From Brachyhypopomus gauderio (taxonomy: Eukaryota > Chordata > Actinopteri > Gymnotiformes > Hypopomidae), in contig NC_135220.1 in the NCBI RefSeq assembly GCF_052324685.1, positions 3,345,216 through 3,409,215 on the forward strand: a stretch of 64,000 nucleotides of DNA, given 5' to 3'. The notes beneath the pieces were generated by a model, which worked only from the letters and a program-made list of their open reading frames with translations, had not been told where the DNA came from and did not search any database. Numbering within the stretch: the stretch's first letter is position 1; each line of letters opens with the position of its first letter. Positions 41,579 to 53,335 of this stretch are shown here, piece by piece. The translations under genes were made by a program, and so were the position numbers.

Positions 41579-44500
41579 TAGGTCATAACATTCACAGTCT
41601 AACACACAAACTGCGTAAAATGAACGATAAAGGATTCAAGAAAGGCCATGAAGGTTAAAGCGGTCTTTCCTCCCCATTTATAGTCCATGTTCTTGTTTTC
41701 AGAACTACATCCCTTGTTTTCCATCAAAGACACTTAATCTGATTTACTGCTGCACCTCACTTCTAGCGAATGCAAGTAATTTTTCACTTATTCATTCATG
41801 GAGAAGTCATTAGATGAGAACTTGCACACCAGACAGCAGCGTACAGAACGTTTGGGGAAAATGGAGTCTTGGCGACAGTATGTGTTGTGGGATGATCTGG
41901 GGACCATGAGGACCAATACGAGCAATGATAGTGATGGTATACTGATGTTGAGAAAGATTGACAGGTTGTTCCTGTACGCATGGGGCCCGTGACATGGAGC
42001 CATCGTGTCCTCTTCTCTCGTCTCGTGGAGGTCCTACCACTGACTAGTTTCCCCATCAAGGGTTCCTGTCCTCATTGGTCTTCAACAAGCTTCCTGGCAC
42101 CATGATCACAAAGGGCCTCGTGTTTATATCTTTTTTTTTTGGTCGACTAGAATAGCCAGGGCTTGTTACAGTAGGGCATGATGGGACAGAATCAGGGTGC
42201 CTAATGACTATGTTTCTTCTTTCCCGCTTGTTTTAAGGAATCATTTGAAATTTTCCCTCCCTTGAACATGTACACACACCATTTCAGAGTGTTTCAAGAC
42301 CAGCATGTCAGCCTGAATCTTTGTGACTGAGGTCTTTTCTCAAATCAGAGGTTTGCTCAACACCTTCTGCAGGAAGCTGCCTGAACAGTGCACAATGCCT
42401 TCACTTAAACCCCTCAAGGCAGAGAGTCAGTTACTAAAATCTATTTGCTTTTTTTAATTTTTGGAACGGACTTCCAAGTGCAATATTTAGTTTACCTTTG
42501 CTTACCTTATCCAACAGTTAATTTACAAATTTCACCTTCATAAGTTAATGCAAAATGCCGTGCTATGTATGAGGATAAAATGAGGTGGTGTTAAATTCAT
42601 ATTTATTTCAGAAAGCTTTGGGCAATAAACCAAATTTCTTTGCGATCTTAGTTTTTGAAAATGAACCAACACTGACCCCTAGTGGCCTTAAATTGACTAA
42701 AATTGGGAATTATGTGAGGGAAATCAAGGAGGCACTCCTGGAAGACTGGAAAATTTGTTTTCTGAAGGTGGTGATATCAGCAAAACAACCACACACAGCA
42801 ACACCAAGCACAATCCATACATCAACCTTGTCAAAGAGCCCCAAACATTTTAGTCTACCCTTAATGAATACAATGTTGTACAACTAGTTTGTTAAAAGAT
42901 AATTTTATTATTTGTTTTTAAGTTTAATGAATATAAAAGTGGCACTTGTAAGAAAAAGAACAAAGCGCAAAAACAGTCGAGTTACATATAGACTAGCTAT
43001 AATCTATTTCTTAACACAGCTCTTAAAAGTGAGGACACAGCCCTTGTGCCATTCCATCCAGATCCACATTAATGGAGCACAAACTTTGTCAAACATATTA
43101 TTGAAGAACATTCTCAAAATCAGCAAAGAAAAATTAATGTCCCACTAGTATTCTTAATACTTTTCATCAATTTGTTCTGGCAATCTGACCTTTATGAAGT
43201 CCTCAGAAAAAAAGATCAACTTTTTTTTTTCTTTTTAGAAACAGGAGAAAGGAAATGAGTAATGAATATTAAATAGGTACATAAAGTGAAGTGTATTTGT
43301 AACAGAAAAAGAGGACACAAGAGTAAGTCATCACGCACTGCGTAACGATGGTCATTTTACATTAAAAATTAATCTGAACTTGAATTATGTGCTACAGAAT
43401 AGAGACAGATGAAGTCCAGGAAGAAGGAAAATAGTGGAATACAATTAGCTTTGGTGTGTGAAAAACATCATGCTCCACAGTGAATTATGCCAACATGTAA
43501 ATATAAAGTTAGCCTAACATCAGACCTAAAAACAAAGAAGGCTGATGAACATTTAGCACAGGTGCTGCTCGTTCGAGGTGAGGAGGTGCTGCAGCTGCCA
43601 GACCAAAGGGAAAATAATCAAACGCCGAGCGCCGTCCTTGGGGAGACAGCCTGACCCAACATGAACTGACTATGTGGGTCGTGGAAGGACAGAGCTTCTG
43701 TTCTGACCATCTCTGTGGAGATTTAAAAAGTGTATTGGTCCAGAAGAAAGCATTTATGCTGTCTTTATAAAAAACAAAATAACCCCAAGGACTTCCATAT
43801 CATGACAGTGTAAGGAAATAATAGATAATTGGCATCAATAAGAGAGCAATCTACCAAAGTCCTGTAAAAAACTTTAAAAATCTGTATCACAGTCGAAATA
43901 GTTCAACTCCAAGCCATGTATACTGCATGTATACTGCCTTTCCAGAGGCTGTGCTTCAAAGCTAGGTGCCAACATGTCTAAAGAATTCTGTTATAAAAAT
44001 ATAATGAGTATACTGTTCCAGCAGCAGAACTTTCTAAAATTGTTAATGAAAAAAATAAACAGATTCTAAGAATGCACAGTATAAAGACAGTGTCTGTAAT
44101 AGATACCAGCTATTTGAAATATGCATTTAAGAGTAGGATTACAAACAAACCCCTAATAGACAAAATGTGGAAAGCTGGACTGTGTAAGAGCATCTATAAA
44201 TGTCCTTAGTCATGAACATAAACCTGGTCAGGAAGAGACTGGACACTTCCTAGAGACTGGACACTGCATGTTGAGTGCCTCCTTGCAGATCACAGATCTT
44301 TTGCAGATTAGCTCATTTGAGGATTAAACCTTTGTTAATCTCGGTCACCCGGCGTTTAGGGAAATGTTATTACTCTGCTATTGTTCAGAACTGCAATATA
44401 AAACTGTCTATCTAATAAATAAAGAAAGTACTTGCAACACAAAACCCAAATATCTATATGCTTGGGACTGCGGTATGCCACATAAAACAGTAAATATTTC

Positions 44501-46260
44501 AATATGGTAAAGATTTCTTTGGTAGCCCTACTTAAAATACTCTACAGAGTATGTGGCTAGCCAGCCCTAGCAAGATTCCAGCACCACAGGCTATAAAACA
44601 AAATAAAAACCAAACTAAACAAACAAAAAAGGTTTATGGCCCCATTGTCCAAAAATCCACAAATAGGTTGGATTTTTGCTGTGTTTTCTTCGTGCGTTTT
44701 ATTTTATGATGTTCAGACCTTGTACGATACGTCCACCATCATCTCAACTTGAACAATACAATCTGGTTCAACCACAAGACAAAAGCCTGAAAGAGGAATC
44801 AAGAAAGCGTCTGCTGCTCATTCTACCCAACGACATCCCCACGCATTAAAATGTACAAGCATACAAGACAGGCAACCAACTACAACACGTTTTCAATCTA
44901 CTGAATATCTTGAAATGCCTGGCCTTAGGTTGCCCGTGGTAGATTTGGTTTAACAGTGCATACTATGATCAACATATCAAAAGAATAGTCACAGAAAATC
45001 TTGAGATCTTTGCTCCATCACCTTTTCTTGTGGTCTCATGCTCTTTTACGGTCACCTGTGTCAAAGCCCCAGCATAAAAGGAAGCCCAGCAGGTCGAGGA
45101 GTGAAACGAGACTTCCTATATGTTATTATAGGAATGAGCAAGGGGCCTGTGTGGGTATGACTCAGGATAAAGGGGCCTGTGTGGGTATGACTCAGGATAA
45201 AGGGGCCTGTGTGGGTATGACCCAGGATAAAGGGGCCCGCGTAGGTACGACCCAGGATAAAGGGGCCCGCGTGGGTACGACCCAGGATAAAGGGGCCCGC
45301 GTGGGTACGACCCAGGATAAATGCGATCCTCATCTTTAAAGCTACAGCTCAAATAATCTTCAACATACCACAAAAAAAAGAAGAAAAAAAAAAAAGATTT
45401 TGATCTCTCTCTGCTCATCTCCTTGGCAACAGTGAAAATAATTAAAATTAAGGACTGCGAATGCATTGGGGTCACAGGAAGACAAGGATGTGGTAAAGTA
45501 AACAGAGGGGACACAGTGATCCTCTTACAACAGCGACCGTCTCACGTCTGCTCCCTCACGCCGTGTCAAGTTTACAGATTTTGTTGACTACCCTTTTTGT
45601 TCTTTTGTTCGTGCCATGATTCTGATGCGCGTGTGAGGTCTTGGTGTCCTTAGGACATTACAGATGTCTTATAGATGTGGGATTCTTGATCGGCGTGCTC
45701 CACGAACACACAAAATGAGCACTGTGATACAAATGAGCACTGGTGCACATTACTAAGTGCCAGACGCAGACCTATACCGTTTCATAATCCATTAACCAGA
45801 CAGGCTGGCTGTCCCTGATGTCACTATAACCACACCAATAGGAATGGAGTAATCGGGTTTCTCAAAAAGACAAAAGCTGTGTTTCCGTAAGCGTAGACAG
45901 TTCTGCTACAGACACTAAGCCTTCTGGATTCTCTAAAAAGCCTGACTCAGTGTTGACCATTTGAAGCCAAAGTCACTAAACTCGTTAGGCGTCTTGTTGC
46001 AACCACACAGATAACACCAGCAAGCATTTAAAACGAACCCACTGCTTATTACAGCATGTAGAGAGAAAGCAAAACAGAACGGCAGAGTGCCATTTATAAA
46101 GACAATAAACAAACAAGCAAACAAAAACCACAAGTCTAATTCTTGAAAGGGTTTTCACAAACTCACACAAAAAACTCGGTGTGAAAAGAACTTAACACAG
46201 GAAAAAAACAACCATGACTGACTGGGTTCTGGACTGGTTTGCTTGGGGACTCCTTGGCCT
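41579..46260 (-). other. Gene-free stretch; right part probably vgll4 3' UTR
   Basis: No coding exon of its own is visible. The part next to the vgll4 stop codon (46261) should be its 3' UTR. Repeat-free AT-rich sequence continues to about 43 kb. TTTATT words (AATAAA on the minus strand) are frequent, so the poly(A) site cannot be fixed. A 30 bp minisatellite lies at 45133-45322. Confidence 0.4.
45133..45322. repeat. 30 bp minisatellite
   Basis: Six direct copies of a 30 bp unit (GGGGCCTGTGTGGGTATGAC plus TCAGGATAAA). The first three copies have GCCTGTGTGGGTATGAC and the last three GCCCGCGTGGGTACGAC, so two sub-families sit side by side. It is probably inside the vgll4 3' UTR. Period 30 keeps frames open on both strands. 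Confidence 0.95.
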
Positions 46261-48245
46261 TTACGAAGTGGACTCGGGACTTCTGGACCCGCTGCCTTTA
46301 GCCTTGATCTGCAGCCAGGTGTCACCCAGCGCCTGAGCAAAGTGGTCGTCCACGGAGCCTGTGATGGAGACGGAGTTGGAGGCCGCCCCCGGCTCCTGGT
46401 AGATGTCTCCTAGGCTACGCCGAAAATGCTCTTCTATCACAGGGTCACACACAGTATTTGCTAGGCGGTGAAGAGGCATTCAAGAGTGCTTAAATTAACA
46501 TTGTGCTTTGGAAAACTTTATTTTAAAATTATCCTCAAAAATCAACAACAGCCTTTTAGGAATGTTCTTTGAACCAATATCCACCCATCAAATCTGTACA
46601 TTATAGTCAATTACCACAGAAATATTTTAACATATTTCTCTATGCTTAGCATAGAAAGTAAAAACCTGTTCACTTGACACACACAAACCAGGAGGCAAAG
46701 GGCAGTAGCAGTTCGCACAATTGACCACCCTTCACCTCCCACTGTACACACGTTTGGAGGCAAAAACCTCTTCTGCTCTTTACAAAGAACAGGAAACATT
46801 TTTAGATTATTGTAGGATCAGATGGAGATTAGGTCAGAAGAACTGTAGAACGCTAGTTTAAGGAGAAATAAAAAACAAAAGAAGTGTTAGTACTTACCAT
46901 TAGGCTTGTTCTTTGCAGCAGGTGCCACAGAGGTGCATCCGTTTGGAGACATGTGACAGTTTGAAAGGTTACATGTGCGGTTGCTTGCAGGGGCACAGGT
47001 AATCACAGATGGACGATTCTGATGTACATTAATAGGAGCACAACACAACAGTCAGATCTGACTGACACTATGCCGATGTCTTGGGGGTCGTCGGTATTGT
47101 TTATAGTATTTCATCATACTGCCCAACCCTATAATGTCCGCCACTTATCAGAGCCGTGGGGCCTGTGGGGTTTGAGCTGTGATCGCACTCACCTGCTGAC
47201 GTTCTGTAGTGGCGGGAGGCGGGGGGAGAGCGGACCTGACGCCATCCACGCTGTTTTTGGTCAGTGCTATCGGCTGTTCCACAGCAAAGACAGGAAAGGG
47301 AACATACAGGCGATTTGCATGGAAACCACTGATGACGGAGGAAGTGTGCTCAAAAGAGCTGTTGCAGTGACTCCAAGTGTCCTGCCTACTGTCTCCATTG
47401 GCAGGAGTTCCCCTGCAAACAAACACGACAGGAAACAAGTCAAAATAACAACATTCGCACATAACAGTGCAGCATGTCATCTCCCAGTGTGGTGTGGGCC
47501 AGTTTACAACTGATTTGCTGTGAACTTTATATTTCACAAGGCAACGTGGTTAGGCTGGGCTGCCACATCAGCCCTGAGACATTCACTCTCGGGTTTTATT
47601 GTGGGGGATTACAGAGGTGAGAGCTGGTCAAACTCACAGATGGGTTGTGATCAGACGACTCATTTTTGTCATTTGTTCATTGTCGTAGTCGTGCCTGTTT
47701 CCAACTTGTTCTCCATCCTCAAACTTTCGTTTACTTGGGCTAACAGGAGTCCCTGTCCTATTGTTTCCCACTGATGAGGACAAAGCGTGCATCCTCGAAT
47801 CCCCCGAATCATCTGAAAACACAAAATGGAGATACAACCCCGTTATGGTTCATTTTTAGGACACATGAAAGACGGTTAACGTTTGCGTTACTAAACATAA
47901 GACTTCTGACTGAAGTCGTTTTAATTTCAAGGCAAAAACCTCAAAGTGCTTCTGAGTACTACAAAGAAAATCACAGCAACAAAACTTCACAAATGTGTTA
48001 AAATAGCTAGGGTTAACTACTTTTCAGTTTTACATAAATTGCTGTTAAATTAACCTAGTCATGTACAGATTAGCGGAAACCCAACACAACAAACGACTGA
48101 TAAGAGACGAGCTGGCTGGGTTAGCTGCTCGTATAGGTACGACCACGGACTCACCGTCGTACGCGTCGTAGTGAAGTCTTCCGATGTTGTTGTTCATCTT
48201 GTCCATAAAACGGTGGCTCAGAAGGTCCATTCTCGGGAGAAGCAT
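46261..48245 (-). CDS. vgll4: Vestigial-like family member 4, TEAD cofactor
   Basis: VGLL4 binds TEAD transcription factors in the nucleus and competes with YAP, so it acts against Hippo-pathway output. Five coding exons on the minus strand join in frame to 268 aa: 48245-48155, 47812-47638, 47412-47193, 47018-46898 and 46460-46261. The start MLLPRMDLLSHRFMDKMNNN matches the short-start human isoform that begins with a similar MDLL...DKMNNNIG stretch. SPSKRKF (about 55-61) is the nuclear-localisation-type motif. VEQPIALTKNS is conserved in exon 3. Two Tondu motifs lie in the last exon: DPVIEEHFRRSLG (208-220) and VDDHFAQALGDTWLQIKA (239-256). The protein stops soon after, about 20 residues earlier than human. 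An alternative longer first exon could lie elsewhere. The paralogue letter cannot be assigned. Confidence 0.95.
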
Positions 48246-49728
48246 TTAGCTTAAGAGCTAGCCGCCAAGCTAGCCAGCCAACCCAGAGGTAGCTAGCTAG
48301 CTATCTTAGCATTGGCGGAAAAAAAGTACGCTTGAAGATTTTATATGTGCCTTTTTAGTGACCAGAGTGAGAATAACTGGATTAGTTTGGTAGTTGAGTG
48401 GTAGTAACCGGTTTCGTTTGGTAGACTGAGCTACTAGTTGAGTAACAAATCGACGGCTTCGTCCAAAAGTTCCGTTAGCTAGCAGGCTAGCGATTAGATT
48501 GCTTGGCTGACGAGATAGCTAACTAGATAACCAGCAGGCTAGCTATACAAAACGAATACTCCAGAAATCTTCAAAGATGAATACGCATTTGGGAAAAAAA
48601 TGAAACGCCACTTTTCACAGTCTGGATTTTTAAACGTTAATCAGACGAAGCGGTCCGAAGAACACGAGAGTTGGCGAAAGACGGTGGCATATCTGCTAGC
48701 TAACTCTAGCGCCATGACTGTGGGCTGATCCGGGACCCGTATGTGTGACGTTTACGTCGAGGGAAAGACGTTGAGCAATATTTTGGCGCATGCGCGTTTG
48801 CTGCCTTTCGTTGGCCGTACGCCGTCAGGCACCCTGAAAGAGAAGGTTGGACGATTTGAGAGATCTGATTCAGCATAGACTGCACATCATCTATGAATTC
48901 TTTACAAACTACTGTTGAGCTCATGCGACTAATATATAGCTGCCCACGTGGATACACGGAGTATATAAATGAAATCCATGTGATGTCCTTACGTGATGAG
49001 CGCTTGAATTCTGAATCTGCACTGTATAAGTGAGCTGAAATGAGAAACACAGTATGCGTTACAGATCAATAGGCGACAGCCGACCAAATTTAACGATCAG
49101 TGATACACAATCAATCGCATTAATTAGGTTGCTCCGTGTTTTAGAAATAGTTCTTCTTAAATCAATTGTTAGTGGCATAAGGGTAGTAATACATTAAAGC
49201 AATTGCTTGGCTTTGCACTAAGCTGACACCATAATTGCGCGTGTACCTGTTTTTACGCAGAGCAAAAGTGCTCTTAGAGAAACGCATCTATACGGAGCTG
49301 CCTAGATTTTATTCTGTACAAGCGCACGGGAAACCTCCACCACTGCTTTTTATTTATTTAATAAATGAAAAAAGACGTGACAAAGCTTAGGCAGTAGAGA
49401 GGGGGAGGGGGAGCCAGGGAAAACAGCACGCTCGTGAGCAGGGAAGAGAGAGAGAGAGAGCATCTTCTGCAGGCATTCAGGCCAGAGAGGCAGCCTCTGA
49501 TTGGTTGGTGGCAGTCAGCGACGTCAGCATCGCAAGGAGGAGAGTGGAGAGGAATCACAGCGAGTCTGGGAGGGAACCCGTTACACTCTAGATGTTCAGA
49601 TCTGAGGACACTCCACTGCTGCAGCTTGACATCTCGTGATTTCTGCAGATATACATCACTGCCTGAGCAACGCTCTACCCAGACCAGACCAGTTCAGGAT
49701 TAGGACTGCAGACCGCTGACCCCCAGCC
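48246..49728. promoter_or_regulatory. Shared vgll4/syn2 intergenic promoter region
   Basis: This 1.48 kb separates the two divergent start codons, so both 5' UTRs and both promoters must lie here, unless upstream exons exist elsewhere. It contains an NRF1-type site (48786-48796), an inverted CCAAT box (ATTGG near 49500) and a CRE-like GACGTCA (49520-49526) close to syn2. A GA repeat lies at 49447-49460. No protein-coding exon is visible inside it. Confidence 0.6.
48786..48796. promoter_or_regulatory. NRF1-type palindromic motif
   Basis: GCGCATGCGCG fits the NRF1 consensus (YGCGCAYGCGCR) and is almost fully self-complementary. It sits about 540 bp upstream of the vgll4 start codon in a CpG-rich context, as typical for NRF1-driven promoters. 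Confidence 0.5.
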
Positions 49729-52700
49729 ATGAACTACCTGCGACGCCGTCTCTCCGACAGCACCTTCATCTCCAACCTGCCCAATGGCTACTTGTCAGAC
49801 CTCCAGAAGTCCGATCCATCCCAGCCGCCTCCACCCAACGCGGCGGCCGACGGTGGTCAGCAGGCCGCCCCTCCGCCCGCCGTCTCTCCTCCACCCGAGC
49901 GGAAACCCCAGCCCGCCGCTCAGCCCTCGGGAACTGGCTTCTTCAGCTCCATCACCAACGTGGTGAAGCAGACCGCAGCCTCCGCAGGGCTGGTGGAGCA
50001 AACCACCATCTCCATGGCCAAGAAGTACAAGATCCTCCTGGTCATCGATGAGCCCCAGCAGGACTGGTATGTGCTGTGTTACCACAGCTCTCGCCGTTCA
50101 ACACCCGTCGGAATTCTGATAGCATCTCATTACATTTTTGAGTTGTTGGATTTGCATCTTGTATAGTCAGTCGGTGGTCTGCTGAAACCTGTTGAAACAC
50201 GTTGGTTATTGGTAAATGCATGCCAGGGCTACTAATGATATGATTGTTGACCATTAAAATACATCATGCAGTTATTGGCAAAATCAGGAAAACATCCCAG
50301 CAGCAGGAATGATGCGTTTTAGTGTGTTTGCAGTGTGTACATATGTCCTAATTATAAGTAAAGCTGAAGTTTGTCATTCATCAGATAATATTAGAGGTCT
50401 CTGTAACATAAATGTTAATTAGCAGGTTTCTAGTCAGCATAATTATTGCAACTATAATTATTACAGTCAATATGTACAAAGTTTGTAACTGATATTGAAA
50501 TAGACCTAAATCCACAGACTATGTATGCATACTACGTAGGATACTCAGCTGGTCATATCTCGGCTACTCCAGGCTGTTTTCCAAAACAATTACGGTCTTT
50601 AGCATCTTTCATTTGTGTATCTGCACAGACATTTCTCTTGATTACACTCTTGATTACTTTATTGCCATCTTGGTTGGCAACGAATGTGATTGTTTTCATC
50701 CCTTTGTGATTAGTCTAGGTGTATCTTAATAAAAGCACATCCCTTAATTGCTGACATATTTTGCCTTTGAGATGTTTGCCTTGTTTCTCAAATGTAGGCT
50801 GCAGGAGAAACAAGCCTCAGGGAGGCTCAAGTGGACAATGTCTTCGATCTCTTAAAAGCAGTGCTGTGTAGGCTAATATTTGGAGGAGATGTTTAACTAC
50901 AGCCCTGTGCCCACTGTCATGTGGGTCACCCCTTGCAATTAAATAGTTGGATTACAGGGTACAGTGCACGTCAACCGTTCCTTGTTTCAGTGTACATGTT
51001 TTGTTTTTTTTTGTTTTTTTTTTTCACGGCAGAGTACACCCACACACCCCCCCTCACACACACAAGCACACATTACGTTACATCACCATGGTCCCTGGTT
51101 ATTGACTAGATAACCCAGCCTCTGCTTTGTGGTGGTGTCCCTGTAGTCTTAGAGTGTGAGTGCAGGCGTATCCATGAGAGATGTACAGGTCTGCGTTTCA
51201 CACTCAGCACTAAGATCCCTACTCTGCGTGCGCATGTTTACTGTGGCATATGCACTTTAGCCTGCAGTAGACCAGGAGTGTCCTGGTCCAGCAGCGTGAT
51301 CTTCCCCCTGCAGAGTTGATCTCCAGCGTCATCCTAACACATCTTAATCCAGTGAATCAGCACCTTTGGTGCCACCTTAATATCAGAGCCCGTGTGCTGG
51401 TTCAGGGAGGAAGACTCTGCAGGGTGGAGGATCTCCGTGACTAGATTTGGCCATCCTGCAGTAGCTATGAAAATGGCATGAAGGCGCTTTCATTTTTAAA
51501 GTAGTTTTGCATTATTCAGCAGCCGAATTGTCTTTACCACGGGTCATAGCGACAGACAAACAGATAAATAAATACTAATAAATAAAGAAACAATGGCAGC
51601 ATCATTGCGTTGGCAGTGATCCAGTGTCAGTGGCCATGCGACGACCTCTTCCTTCGTTTTGCTCCGTTCACAATCCCATCGATCAGCCTCCCTTGGCAGG
51701 ACGCCTAGGTGCTAACAGGCACACAATATTGCACAAGTGTCTTTTTGACCTGAAGGCCATTTCTCCTGATGACTTAGTGTATGCACTGTACATACTTTGA
51801 TGTTGGATTATAAGATTCCGTAGTGGCTTCAGAAGGACGACGACGGTTTTGTTCCACGCCTCGTCAATATCGACGGGTTGTTTCCATGGTAATGTACGCA
51901 CCTGTTCCTAGTTAATGGACTCTTTTGGCCTGCTGATGCGTCTTCGGCACTAGTTTGTAAGGTCCTGCCTGAGCTTCACTCTGAGCTCGTGCACCTGCTG
52001 GGTTTAAGCCTTGGACTGTGTGATCCTGTGCAGTTTTTCCTCTTTGATCTTCTGTAAAGCACCCCATCATGGAAAACAGAATTTCCTTTGACATAACTGA
52101 AATAACAAATTGTTTTCATGTTTTAAAAACACTGTTCACTCTCCCAATCTATATATAGTGTCTAAGCTGCAAAAACAAGAGCACGTGTCACAAGAACAGA
52201 CTTATTTACATGTCTCTGTCTCTTCAGCTCTCTGCAGTGGCCCAACACATTTACATCACAGTTCTGGGCTTTCAGCTCTGAGGGATTTTTTTTTAGCATG
52301 TGGCACAATTCACAGCAGCCAATCAGAACAGAGCTCGTATATCTCATATCCATAAATGCGCAGGTTCAGCCTGTTTAATTACAGGGATAAAGAGGAGGTA
52401 GATAACCCTCATGAATTATGGTTGTTTAGGGAACATAAAACCACATTAATGTTGTCAAGGAAAAATCTGAAAAGAAACCCTCGTGATATTAAAACTGGAA
52501 AAATGGACACGCTAGTGGCCCATGAATACATGGCATTGTGCTTTGGAGGATGACCAACCATTTGTCGGCTGTCCACGATCAAATCGCGGAGTCTCATTTT
52601 GGCTCTGTTCATTGCTGTATGTCCCCGCTAGTTTTGTTCTCCCATGTTACCAGTGCTGACCATGACAGTGCTGAAAGCATACGGGGAAAAGGCCACATGA

Positions 52701-53304
52701 AGTCTGATCTGGACTTTTTCAATTATGTCACATGTGGCTATGAATCAAATATGTATCTGATCTAAGATCACATACGGTAAGTAAGTAATATCTGATTTCA
52801 AAAGATCTTTATCCACGCAGCCCTGTCACATTAAGGCAAAACAAAAATCAGATTTGAGCCTCGCAATGTGAATGCTACCTTATGAGCTGACAGTGAGTCA
52901 CATTGACAAGAAACATCTCACGCAGAGGGGATAGAGCCATGATCGTTGCAGACAGTTGTTTACATTACACTGCTGGTAGGAGTGACAGAGATGATCAGTC
53001 CTTGTCTGTTTGGCTAGAGAAGCAGCTCTTTGGTCTGGTGGGCAGAGCAAGTGTTTATTGTTCGGAAGACGCAAGTTGAACACCAGGTGTGATTCCTGCC
53101 CTCAGTCTAAATGATAAAAGCAATACACTCCACGTGATACACACAATACACTAATAATGTGATTTTTAGCTTATTCGATGTTAAAGGCGTTGTGCATTCC
53201 GTGCAGGTGTCATCAGTCATGGGTGGTGGGAAGATGCACAGTAAGGACTTCCATAATGGCGTGTGCCTCTATTCAGGCTTGTGTTTGTTACGCGTCACGC
53301 CTGC

Positions 53305-53335
<31 letters not shown>

